A DNA stretch of 64,000 nt from Dryococelus australis (GCA_029891345.1 CM056995.1:213293047-213357046), one strand, 5' to 3'; positions 47,201 to 57,905 are shown, counted from the first letter of the stretch. Numbers and translations are program-made. The notes: generated from the letters alone by a model not told the origin.

Positions 47201-47822
47201 TAATTTCCTCATCAATAAATTGAAATATATAAGAATAATCATACTACATCAACAAAATGTCAATATCAAGCTGCTGCCTCAAATCCTACATGCTGATTTT
47301 TTGAGAAGTGGAAGTTAAATTGTCAAATTACACAAACAAATAAAAATGTTGTACCTATTACTACATGAATTCCATGAAATCCTGTTGCTATAAAAAATCT
47401 TGACCCATAAACTGAGTCACTGATAGTGAAAGGTGCTTCTAAATATTCATATGCTTGTAATAATGTGAAATATAATCCTAGTAAAATGGTAATTGTTAGG
47501 CTTTGGTTTATTTCTTTTATATTATTATTTAATAATCTATGATGTGCTCATGTTACTGTAACTCCTGAAGTTAATAAAATCATTGTATTTAGTAATGGAA
47601 TTTGTATGGGGTTAAATGATACAATTCCTATTGGAGGTCAAATAGATCCTACTTGTACTGCCGGAGATAATCTTCTATGGAAGAATGCTCAAAAGAATGA
47701 AATGAAGAAAAAAACTTCTGATACAATAAATAAAATTATTCCTCATCGTAGTCCTTTAATTACTGTTTTGGTGTGTAATCCTTGATATGTTCCTTCACGA
47801 ACTACATCCCGTCATCATTGAA
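47200..47822 (-). pseudogene. COX3: COX3, 5'-truncated at NUMT edge
   Basis: Cytochrome c oxidase subunit III from about residue 55 to the stop TAA (47200-47202). The frame is open: 'QWWRDVVREGTYQGLHT' at the truncated end, 'KGLRWGMILFIVSEVFFFIS', 'FWAFFHSSLSPAVQVGSIWP', 'TSGVTVTWAHHSLL', '[16 protein letters not shown]', '[20 protein letters not shown]' and 'SIYWWGN'. The first ~55 codons are missing, replaced by an (AT)n tract. Confidence 0.93.
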
Positions 47823-47895
47823 TATATATATATATCTCTGTGTGTGTGTGCGTGTATAGAGACATACACCCGCATGTGCACGCACACACGTGCAA
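47823..47895. repeat. Microsatellite at right NUMT edge
   Basis: (AT)n directly after COX3, then (GT)n and CA/CG-rich dinucleotides. Mirrors the left edge at 37832-38047. Confidence 0.9.
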
Positions 47896-49280
47896 ACACT
47901 TACTGTGTCTACACCAAACTGTTATAGCTTAACCACTGAAGGGGCCCACTGATCTGCGCTCCTTCCACCAACTGCTATTAGTAACCAATGATGGATGTAT
48001 ACTACCATTTGGTTTGCACAGTGTTCTGTTAAAGTGGTCACTACAAATGACACAACAAGTTTCTTAACTGTTGGTGCGTATCCTCCAAGTCTGGTTTCGA
48101 TCACCTAAAGGTAATCAGACCTAAATGTTATAAAGATGTACAACAGAAACTTCACACTTAAAATAGACCAACAATGAAGTTTGGAGTTGAGCGCAAGCCC
48201 GTGGATTAGGAGGACATTACTGCCCTTGATGAAGGACACACTTAACTCACTTGAATTAGAACATGTGCCAGCTAGGGTGGGGGTTCGCCATGATGTAACA
48301 AGACTCTTAGGGCTTACTAGTGTCCACTATGGTTAAATAACTGGGGACCTTGATTGATAGGACCAGTTTAAAATTGGACATTCGTTTTGAACTAGAATGG
48401 GTTTTTATTACAAAGGAGGACTTCAACAAAGCAAAGCCAGTATCGCGAAGGACATTTTAAATGTCAAAAAAAGGTAATTAATAATGTTTTGGTGTCTTAC
48501 CATTATACAGTGTAGGCCTAGTAGGTTTTCTCACTGGAACAAAATCAGGCATTACAAGAACCACTCTCCATCGAGATATTACCTTGTGAGTGAAAGGTCA
48601 TGGCGGGCTTTTCCTCGCTGGCTGGCTTGCTGCTGCGGGTGACGACTGAACAATAGCTGGTGTTGGCTGCAACGGAATGATGCTGCGGATATTGTGATGT
48701 GAGCCAAAGTTGAAGGAAGGTATAGGTAGGCATGTGGTCTGTCAGCGAGTGGTCGTGAGTCGCTGACGTGGGTGGAGGCGTCAGACATAGAAGGTGCACA
48801 TTCTCCCTAATTTCAAGGCCGAGATATATTTTACTGATTCATTACAGCCAATATTGTATGTTTTTCCATATTCAGTTTCGTTGGCGTGGTGCGATGTTTT
48901 TGACAGAAGAATTCCTAGTGGCCCTTTTTCATGTTCTGTTGTTTGGTTGCTAACAGACCAAAAAAAAAAATGTTACTGTAGCAACTTTTCAATCTTTTCT
49001 GGCCATTGGATCAGTGTGGGGGATGGCACGAACACATTCCAATCCATATATCATACTTGCAAGTGTCCTGCTGTCAAGCAATATACGTGTGTTGTATAGC
49101 ATAACACATTTAAGCAATTACATTTATTAGATGCCAAAATGTTTAGCTAAAGTAAGTTAAAATACGTTGTAATACTGTCGTAAAAGGGATGCAGACATCT
49201 GTGGCACATTCAATATAAAACTGGCTTGCAATGCGAGGGGCTGTGTGTTCAGATTCTGGATAAGGTAGGAATTAAGTAAT
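47896..49280. other. PHYH intron right of the mitochondrial insert
   Basis: Mixed composition, with poly-A at 48960. No gene recognised; open frames near 48545-48800 on the minus strand resemble nothing known to me. Confidence 0.35.
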
Positions 49281-49775
49281 TCACAGGCCTATAATTAATC
49301 TCCTATGGGATATAGCGCTATGTAATCATTATAATTATGATGTAGATACTTTAATTATAATGTGTCTATAGCGGCTATTCGGTAAGTCTTCCCATTTTCA
49401 AAAAAAAAAAAAAAAATCTGAAATTTGAGGCGCATCCCAAAATTAATGTCATTTACAGTCCTATAATTAATCTCCTACTGGGTATAGCTGTACATAATAC
49501 TAATAATTAAGATGCAGACACTTTGATTATAATGCGTATATAGCAGCTATTCGATGTCTTCCCGTTTTCAAAAAAAAAATTCCGAAATTTGAGGCACACC
49601 TCAAAATTTGTGCATCTAAATCATTTACAGACCTATAATTAATTTCCTACGGAATATAGCATTATGTAATCATTTTAATTATTATGTAGACACTTTAATT
49701 ATAATGTGCATATAGCTGCTATTTGATGTATTCCCGTTTTCAAAAAAATATTCAGAAATTTGAGGCGCGCAGTGT
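49281..49775. repeat. About 172-bp tandem repeat, three units
   Basis: Units begin at 49281, 49456 and 49628 with 'cctataattaatctcct' and include 'tatagc.gctattcg.tgtcttccc.ttttcaaaaaa' and 'gaaatttgaggc'. They diverge by several percent. Confidence 0.85.
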
Positions 49776-50899
49776 TATTCTCCCAAAGGCACGCACGTTA
49801 GGACACGCATCCGCGGACTGCGGACGAGCTATTGTGGACAAGGCTTCATGTAGAAAAGCTGCCTTTCTTTGCATACCACAAATAATTTGCTTTTGTTTGT
49901 TTTCATTTTTCTTTGTAAAATGCAAATCAGACGAGCAAGCGACATGCTTCACAAAATGTGAGACACTGATAGATTCCATCGGCAGAGTAAGCGTGCATTC
50001 GACATTTGTTAAGTTTTATTTGGACGCGAGCTTCTCTTCTCATTCTCACTTCCTCCCATCGAGGCCCCCCAGGGGGCGGGGTTGAACCCACCTCCAACCC
50101 GCATGACAAACAAATTGCAGCGAACACCACCCTTGGTGGAATAAGAACATCTTTTGCCTGGAAAACGCAATATTTTAGCTACCTATTCTTGCTTGAATGT
50201 GACGCGTGCCCGGTTAAGTCTGACTGACACGTATGTTTAGGATTTTTTCCACTAGACCAAGAGCGGGGTGGTTTACTCTAGTTCTATGGAACGGAGTGAG
50301 GGGTGTTGGCTATTGCTTACTTATATCGTCATATTGGGTGTTGCGATTGATGAGGGTTTCATCCAAAAGCGGCGAGTTCGGTCTACTCCGAAGCGGCGAT
50401 TCCAGTCGTAGGCTTCACGGCTCCAGAAGTTTGGGTTTGCCCCCAGCAGTATCTTGTCTCTGTTCGGTTTAGGAACCCTCTTATCACCGGGTGGCACGAT
50501 GGGTGAATGTGAATGCAAGGTGACAAGAAAATTTCTGTTACTGAAGCAGGCGCAACTACTTGGCGTCTAATTTGGGCAGTGCGGTCCCGTTCCGCCTGCC
50601 TGTCCTGCATAGGATGTGGTAATACTATCCACGGTTTGATAGCGTGAGCTAGAAATTGCTCTCTACGCCTCTTGCCACTCCGTACCTTGCAAGGCATAGA
50701 TCACACCGGTCTGACAGCCTACGCAGTGCACTTAAACAGGAACGGTAGTTACAGTGTAACCAAATAGTGACTTGCAGGCATGAGCTCGATAGGAGTACCC
50801 ACTGATCCCCCACGCATGCAGGCTGATCAGGGACGTGGAGCCATGTGGGCCACCAAGCCTCTACTTGTTATACGTTCGCACCAGGTTGGGCGGCAAACC
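49776..50899. other. Unassigned GC-rich sequence
   Basis: Open frames on both strands are mutual shadows (for example 50233-50472 and 50383-50697). No family recognised. May be part of the LTR-like debris that follows. Confidence 0.3.
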
Positions 50900-51900
50900 C
50901 CAGGCTAAGGTCACTTCAGCACTAATTTAGTGCTCAAAGAGCGAATAACCTGAGCTTGTAGCCCTCCCGGTATGAAGGTGTTTCTAGTGGTTGGGGCGTT
51001 GCTGTTTCTCCCCACCAGCACTGACTTAGTGCTCGAGGATTGGGAAGAAACAGATAGCAGTCTAATATGGATGTCAATACTCTGGGTTCCTGTTGGTGGC
51101 GCACGTCGTTGTCCCTGACCGTCATAACAGGCAAGTAGCCTGTAAATGAAAAGCAGAAGGGTAGTGAACAATGGGTGTTTATTGGAGACTCAATAAACAC
51201 ATAACATGTGCTACCTCCTATCAGACCGTGGAGAGCTGAAAGTAACTGCGGTTCCAGGTGTATATGACCTGGTTCTATGTAAAAAGGGGAGTACCTGGTT
51301 CTAGGCAGATGCAAAATTTATAAAGTTAAACTGGCTAAGAAAAGGGTGTCTGGAAGAGACAGGGTGAAGTTAGGTATGTGTGTACGTATTCAACGGAAAT
51401 TGATGCGTTGTGAGTAGCCACTGGAGGCGTACTCGAAGCTTACGAAGTTCCCGGAGGTCCCAGCACTGAATTAGTGCTCTGGTGTGTCATGAGAGAGTTT
51501 GCAAAAGAATGATTGCCCAAGCCCAGCAGCATCCAATCTTATATAGGTGAAGCTTGTAGGCTGCGGGGAGGGCGAGCATCCTGCCCCGATTTGTGTGGGA
51601 GCAGAAAAACTCTGGTCAGCGTTTCTTCTTCATGCCTTGTCAGTGGCGCTCAGTCTTGCCCGGTGGCAGGCGGCTTGTAGGTTCTCAGCATGGGGTAGGG
51701 GCAGTGTGGCTGCCAGGTTGCATAACCTTTGGGTGAAGAGAATCCGTCCATAAGTTCCTGTTGCCTGGAGGTCGGAAATTAATGTGGAAAATTCTCTGTT
51801 TCCATCTGTAGTGATGGAAGTAGGAACATTTGACGATGAGTCGTAATAGTTAATTAGTAGGTTAAGCGGCACGTGTCAAATGCATGTGATCCCCTTCATT
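50900..51900 (-). repeat. LTR-like block with three palindromic motifs
   Basis: GC-rich. On the minus strand 'cctatataagattggatg' (near 51535-51550) is a TATA box with a leader after it, and 'tttattgagtctccaataaa' near 51180 could supply the polyadenylation signal. It carries three copies of a 17-bp dyad AGCACTRANTTAGTGCT at 50918, 51018 and 51462. Confidence 0.4.
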
Positions 51901-52070
51901 ACACCATGTTTCTTTTCTTCTGCTTCTCGCCTTTGGGTGCTGTCAAGTCCACTAATGCAAATAAAAAATAATCATTCAGCTAGGAAGGGGCTAGACGTTT
52001 CATGAGAAAGAGGTAAATAAGAGCACTGGCTCTGTGTTTGACAGATAGGTACCACACCCCACTAGAACAC

Positions 52071-52091
52071 AGTTTTTTTTTTTTTTTTTTT
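52071..52091. repeat. Poly-T run
   Basis: About 20 consecutive T. Possibly the A-tail of a retroposed element on the minus strand, but no body was recognised. Confidence 0.7.
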
Positions 52092-52639
52092 TGCTACTGT
52101 ACTCGGTCGCTCCCGGAATAGTGAGGTAAAGCTATAATACAGGTCTGAGTTATGTCCCCCAACAGCCGTGTTATATCGGGCTTTTATTGTATTTCACAAC
52201 ACCTTTCTTGGTGTATGGCATTAGTAGTCAGTTAATAAAAGTATCCTAAATTTAAGCCGGTTCGGAATAACGGCACTTTAGTGTACTTCTGGACACACTG
52301 GATTTGCGACGAGATAACACATACTGTTGTTCCGGCCCGGGCTTGCTGCGGTGGGTTGAACTTCCGGCCGTTACAGCAATGGAACAGAGCTTAGGTTATT
52401 GTCACATTGTTTTATGTAAGAGGTATTCAGGTGAGGTCTCCAGTGGGTGGAGTGATCAAAGCACTCATCTCTCCCGACCGGCACTCCCGAAGATCTACCG
52501 ATTGGCAGAACTTGGTTTGCTTCTTAGATATGTGTGTCTCTGCCTTTGTGGCTTTATACACGTGTTTGCTGGCTTTCCCTCAGAATCAATTAAGATTTGA
52601 CTTAACCTTAAGGGCCTTAAAGTGAGGTGCAAATCTACC

Positions 52640-53800
52640 AATGAGAACTCTCACAGGAATTTAAAAATACATTTTTATTAACTACGTATTTAGTCATATG
52701 GGTTCGCACTCTACTGATAAAATAATTTAAAAGAATTAATAATAAAAAGAATGTTAGATATCCCTAATTGAAATCAGGCGAAGGCAACCTGAATGTGAAG
52801 CTGCTTCTCATATGTAGTGAATTATCTTGGCAAGAAAACATTAATTAAACTCCCTAATTGAATACAATGTGTATTCAGAAGGAACCTAATCTAACAGGGG
52901 TTCATTACCACAAGGAAAATGAAGAATGGCTTGGCTGGAGCCAGAAGGAATGTTGTCATCGTCACCTGGGTTACCCCGAGGTGGTTGAACAAGGAGGAAG
53001 GGGAGTCTATGAGAATAACACTGGCCGAACGCTCTGGCTGGCGTCGACGTTCAAGGACATCTGGTGCTGGAGGTCGCTGAAGAGGCTGGGACCCTCTGGA
53101 TAGCAGTGATACTGGCTTACCGATGCAGAGTCCTCTGCCATGAAAACGGCAGGATTCTAGGGCTTAGTGATGGCTTACTCTGAAGAGAAACTCTGGCCTT
53201 ACAGCGCTGGAGCAGGGTTGGCAAGCGCTTACCCGTGGTTGTTACTTCTGGCCAACACAGCAATGGAAGTGCAGCAGACTGCCCTGAGGCCTGCTCTGCT
53301 AGACCTTCTATACTAAAAATCAGAGATTATAGGATCTCAGAAGGGTGAGGGGGAAGCTATCTTTGCTTCACAGGGGTTGAGAGAATCCAAGTTTCAGAAG
53401 GGGTGCCTTTTCTTATCACCTGTGATGGAGGTGTTATATCTTACAGCTTCGGCTGGAGGCTTTGGTGGCTGTGGCGCATCAGTAGAATATGTGCTGCTCT
53501 CCAGCAGCACACTGTTGAACTGGTGTGACATTCCTGAAGGGTGCAGATGGCTTGGTAGTTACTACAATCTTTGGAGAGGGTGTTGACGTGACGGCTCCTG
53601 GACGAGTTATGGTAAACGATAAAATATTGGAACATGTGTCTGTAGTATCAGTTGGGCTGCACCAAAGTAGGCAGGTGTCCCGCCTCAATTACTATTTTAA
53701 GTAGCGTGACTTGCTCCATAATGATGAGTGCGCCCCAAGATGGGGCGAAGTCTTTTAGTAGAGAGCGCTTCCTAGAAGCACAGAAATGGGTCATGTGTCA
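52640..53800 (-). repeat. Solo LTR-like element, TGACRCATG family
   Basis: On the minus strand it begins TGACACATGACCCA at 53800, followed by 'aaaagacttcgccccatctt', as in the elements ending at 19167 and 30751. The block 'gggtgttgacgtgac' near 53580 is shared with 18959. AT-rich tail with 'aataaaaa' near 52670. No internal coding region. 3' limit approximate. Confidence 0.45.
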
Positions 53801-54242
53801 CTGTATAGTATATATCTTCGCACATATTTTTAAAATCCAGTCACTTGTCTCAATGGGCTCAGGCTACTAAATGAATAGGACATAAGTGTAATTCCACAAT
53901 TTTGTCCAATCATATTTTAGATAAATGAATCATGTAGAGGGTTGTTCAAATACACATTTAATTATTTTTCAGATTATATATTATTTGTTCTTCCCCTGAG
54001 AAGAAACCATCTTTGATATGCACATTTAACAAACATATTCACCTTGCTGTAGAGGCAGACTATAACTCACAATGGCTGTTTCCTGTTTATTTCATAAATG
54101 TAATTTCTACCATAACAGCTGCCTCACACAATCCAGCATTAATACCTGCTAGCCTACAACCATAGTACTGGAACAGAGCACCGGTGACTTTCATTACTTG
54201 CTTGTGTTATTGGTACATAGTAAATTTTTTTTAGAAGTACTA

Positions 54243-54542
54243 CAGTAGACCTGACTGTTGCAACCCCATTTATTAAGACCATCTCCCTTTAAAAACCCAT
54301 TTTTGAGGAACCATAAAAGAAATTCTGTAAAAACTTGCAAATTTGAGGGAAATAATCAAAAAATAAGCCGCTATGGGCTGTGTTTAACATTATTCCAAGC
54401 AGCGCATGTTTAAAAATAGATACCACCCCCATTTTGGAGTATAGGAGTCAGGGTCACTCAAAATATGTCACATTTTCCATACCCTCTATTAAGACCATCC
54501 CTCACTAACAACCATATTCCTGGAAACAGTGGAATTCTACTG
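54243..54542. mobile_element. MITE, pogo/Tigger-like, 300 bp
   Basis: The ends 'cagtagacctgactgttg' and, reverse-complemented, 'cagtagaattccactgttt' are flanked by TA on both sides. The inner pair 'attaagaccatc' also recurs at both ends. No transposase. Confidence 0.6.
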
Positions 54543-54544
54543 TA

Positions 54545-55737
54545 TTTACAAACTGGAAGTAATGTTTCTATCAACAAAGTCTGTCTATTATTTTTAAGGT
54601 GCATTCTCTTTTGTTTACAAAATTATCAATTCCAGATTTTTTAAGGTATAAATTTTAATTAAGTAAGCAATTAGACAATGGCAAACGTAAACTGCAGCAC
54701 TTAAGATGAAATATCCCTTCTAATTTTATATGCAAATGTAGTTAAAAATAGTATTCCCCTTACACTAAATATATGTAATTAGTAGGCTTCTGATAATTGT
54801 TACACCAAGTCTGCTACACATCTTTTGATAAGCACACATACAGTAAAGTATATACATAGTTCCTCCAATTATTACATACAATTTCCTACAAATGGCAAAT
54901 ATATTTCACACAAGCAATTTTGAATCCAGTTTCTTCTGTGTTTAAAACATTTGTTTTCTATATATCATTATATGTCTTGTTTTTTAAAATTCTGCTTTCA
55001 TGATAAATATAACATTAAGAGACAAACATTCCAACATCAGTAGGACTGTTAACTTGTAGGGGGGAAGGAAACACACTCAAGAGTAGACTGTTGAACTGTC
55101 ATCTCCATTACCAACAAATCAGATCGCAGAGATCTTGGCTTAAGCATTCCATAATGGAGCATCCCACCTGCAACTGGGATTCATCCTGAGAGGACAAAAT
55201 GTGCCCAGTTTATGCAGACATGGAAGAATGCCCTAAAGGAATGAAAAAAAATCCACATGTGGAAGTATGGATGAGAAGAGGCTGGTGCTAATCAGAGCCG
55301 GCTGCCTTACCCTCCTATCCAAGTGACATACCTTGTCACTCTGACAAGCCTGAAGACTGGATGAAGAGAGATGAGATAGTGGTGGATATGCAGCAGAATG
55401 AAAATGGAGGAAGAAATGAGAGAGTCCTAAGAAAACCACCCACACCATTGCAGTGTCTGTCACACTCCCCCCATGAGAGCCCTGCATCAGAAAATTTCAC
55501 ACCCACCAAGGCTTGAGATTGCTTGAACCAGGCGCCACAAAAGTGGAAGGCCAGTGACAAACCAAACCAAACATAAGTCACCTTAAAGGAATAAGGAGTT
55601 GTATTTGTAGACCCAAGAAACTGAACTAAGGCAACCTAAGTTTGTGTGGTACGCTGTGCCCTGGAGCAGTAAGTGCAATTCCTACAAGTCAAGTTGACAC
55701 CACCTCCACAGTAGAGTGGAGTGGTATGAGTGCAGAA
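54545..55737. other. PHYH intron, unassigned
   Basis: AT-rich to 55050. The stretch at 55230-55540 has on the minus strand 'gtggttttcttaggactctc' and 'tcctccattttcattctg', loosely like the body of the SINEs here, but I could not find a tRNA head. Confidence 0.35.
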
Positions 55738-55980
55738 GTTTGGGCGGTTATTAACAACGTGGTATTGAGAGTGAATGTGGGTGAAGCAAGATGATATGGA
55801 GCAATGCCAAAATGTAAGGATGGGAGAAAACTGAGAGCCCAGATAAAACTTACCAACCAGCGGCATCGTCCAGCACAATTCCCACATGCAAAAATTGAAG
55901 AGTTACCCTGCTGGGAATCAAACCTGGTTCGCCTTGGTGGGAGGTGGATGCTCTAGCCACTACGCTAACTGCAGCCCCCA
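55738..55980 (-). mobile_element. tRNA-derived SINE, family A
   Basis: The reverse complement: 'gggggctgcagttagcgtag' head, 'aggtttgattcccagcaggg' (B box), 'gggaattgtgctggacgatg', 'ccgctggttggtaagtttta', ending 'ccacgttgttaataaccgcc'. Confidence 0.78.
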
Positions 55981-56463
55981 ATATCTAGAAGATAGCCATC
56001 ATAGCCACGAGAGGGGACTACGTTCCATCCGCCTGACAAGCAAACGAACCCTCAAACTTTTCAGGAACAGTGTTCGTGATACTACCCGTCCATTACATCA
56101 TCCAGGTATCCACAAGGATCAGCCAGAACCTCCACAATACTGATAGCAGCTACATCACCTGATAAAGTATCAGCAACTCTTCATATGATTGGAACCCAAG
56201 TCATACTTCCTCCCAGTACGAGATGAGGCCAGGAAGTTAAGCAGAAGTCTGACTTGCTCAGCATTCTATGACCAAAGACTTCTGGGATTGCCTTAGCAGA
56301 TCACCTGGCAGGACGGATTAAGCCTGGTAGCATGTCACCCCGCCATCTTAAGCATCAACCACTGACACAAAAGAAAACAAGAGGAAAAAATCCCTCTCAG
56401 AAAAAATGTCTGCTCCCACATCAACAGGCTTGAGAGTTTTAAATGTTGTACTGTAAGTGAAGG

Positions 56464-56704
56464 GATTTGGCTGGCTATTAACATTGAGAACCTGAGAGCC
56501 AAAGAGGGTGAAGCAAGGTGAGTATGGAGCAGCACCGGATGGAAAGGACAAAGGAAACAGGAAATCCCTAAGAAAAACAGCAGATCAGCGGCATCATCCA
56601 GCATAATTCCCACATGTTAATATCCAGGAGCGACCTCGCCAAGAATCAAACCCAGTTCACCTAAGTATAAGACAAGTAGTCTAACTACTACACCACCCTG
56701 GCCC
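56464..56704 (-). mobile_element. tRNA-derived SINE, family A
   Basis: The reverse complement: 'ggggccagggtggtgtagta' head, 'ctgggtttgattcttggcga' (B box), 'gggaattatgctggatgatg', 'ccgctgatctgctgtttttc', ending 'tctcaatgttaatagccagc'. Confidence 0.78.
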
Positions 56705-57338
56705 CTATGGTACTGTAGTACAAAAGAAATTTAGAACAGCCAGTTTGATCAAATTAGATACATGGCAGAGAATCCTAAATAATTACAGTACATTTGAAGT
56801 ACAGCCATTGCTACTCCAGTTTCAAAGCCTATATTAGTAACAAGTGCAAGCACACACTTATCCTAGTAAAGAAAACTGAACACAGAACAGTAGCATTAGA
56901 AATTCATAAAGGTGTTGTTAAAAAAATTTTGGTTGAAAATTAATTTTATTGATGACAGTTTAAAATTGGATTCTGAAAAAATTTATATTGGACTATATTA
57001 CAATATACTCCAATTATTTTACAGTTATAGTTTATTTATTGCTGTTTAATTAACCTCATCTCAATTTTAATTTAAAAAGATGTTGCCTCCAACTTTGCAT
57101 ATGTAAAAACAGCTAATTTATTTTTAGCCGTAAAACGTGTATTAACTAACCAAATAGCTTCAAACTATCAATAGCAGCAATAGCATTAACATACTACAAA
57201 AAGTTGACAGATGCTACCTATCTGACATATGGTCATCGATACTACTGTATACACGCCACAGTCATAGAACCTACAATACTGTGTGATTTTTCGTATGACG
57301 TAATAACAGTTACAGTGTATATGTATGTGCGTGTGTGT

Positions 57339-57340
<2 letters not shown>

Positions 57341-57408
<68 letters not shown>

Positions 57409-57413
57409 ATGAG
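57341..57413. repeat. (AT)n(GT)n microsatellite beside a splice donor
   Basis: About 60 bases of AT followed by GTGTGTGTATGAG. On the minus strand it begins within 13 bases of the PHYH splice donor at 57419. Confidence 0.95.
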
Positions 57414-57419
57414 ACTCAC

Positions 57420-57580
57420 CAAAACTCATCCAGCAGAGTATGATCCATAAGCCCCTTTACAAGCAAGAAGCCATTATCTTCATAGAACTCCCTTTCTTTG
57501 TAAGTCAGAACACCATTGTCCAGGGTATATCTGAACTCACTGGAGCCCAATGAAACAGATCCTGAAGTACAGCACGGGGT
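57420..57580 (-). CDS. PHYH: PHYH exon, first found (N-terminal part)
   Basis: The most upstream PHYH exon found, 161 nt, probably entering in phase 0 and leaving after two bases of a codon (TG|C). The minus-strand acceptor is 'ccttgactttttaaag|ACCCCG' (a second AG lies 19 nt further in); the donor is 'gttttg|gtgagt'. The peptide is TPCCTSGSVSLGSS, then 'EFRYTLDNGVLTYKEREFYE' and 'DNGFLLVKGLMDHTLLDEF', matching vertebrate 'TSGTIS...[30 protein letters not shown]'. The start codon and the PTS2 peroxisomal signal are expected in an earlier exon at higher coordinates, which I did not find up to 64000. Confidence 0.92.
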
Positions 57581-57649
57581 CTTTAAAAAGTCAAGGCACT
57601 TACAAGAATTGATATTAATTGAATTGCCAGGAATAATATTGCGAACCCG

Positions 57650-57905
57650 ATATATTTTTCAAGAGAAAAGTAAGGTAAGTAAGTCCTAAACATCTCGTCG
57701 ACAGCGAAGTCATTAGAGACTGAGCAAGGTGTACACAGAAGCAAAAATGAGGAAAGAATCAGCCATGGCCTATAATAAGAAACCATCGCAGCTTTCATCT
57801 GGAGTCATTTTGGGAAGCCATGGAAAACCAAAATTAGAATGGCCAGACTGGGGATCGAACCCACGCCTTCCCAAATGAGAGCTCAGCGGTTCACCTCACT
57901 CAGAT
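57650..57905 (-). mobile_element. tRNA-derived SINE, family B
   Basis: The reverse complement: 'gtgaaccgctgagctctcat' head, 'cgtgggttcgatccccagtc' (B box), 'ggccattctaattttggttt', 'tccatggcttcccaaaatga', 'ctccagatgaaagctgcgat' and tail 'gctgtcgacgagatgttta'. The open frame at 57583-57798 is this SINE read as protein. It lies about 70 bp upstream of the PHYH exon at 57580. Confidence 0.7.

Larger units (their letters stand above)
38048..47822. other. Nuclear mitochondrial insert (NUMT), 9.8 kb
   Basis: A continuous mitochondrial block from ND2 (3' truncated) through the control region, both rRNAs, ND1, cytb, ND6, ND4L, an ND4/ND5 fusion, a tRNA cluster, ND3 and COX3 (5' truncated), all in the ancestral pancrustacean order and orientation. 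TGA is read as Trp and AGA as Ser. About 2.3 kb between ND4 and ND5 is missing, and ND2, ND1, cytb and ND4L carry frameshifts. Both ends abut AT-rich microsatellites. The flanks on each side carry exons of the same gene (PHYH), which places the block in that intron, but a mitochondrial contig used to fill an assembly gap is not excluded. Confidence 0.9.

Noticed and set aside
38048..47822. The whole block as a genuine mitochondrial genome
   Set aside because: COX1, COX2, ATP6/8, most of ND4 and ND5 are missing, several genes are frameshifted, and both flanks carry nuclear PHYH exons.
57186..57443. Open frames on both strands rich in Ile-Tyr
   Set aside because: Translated (AT)n next to a PHYH splice donor.
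57583..57798. 71-codon hydrophobic frame just upstream of the PHYH exon, considered as PHYH exon 1
   Set aside because: It is SINE family B read as protein and has no PTS2 motif or PHYH similarity.
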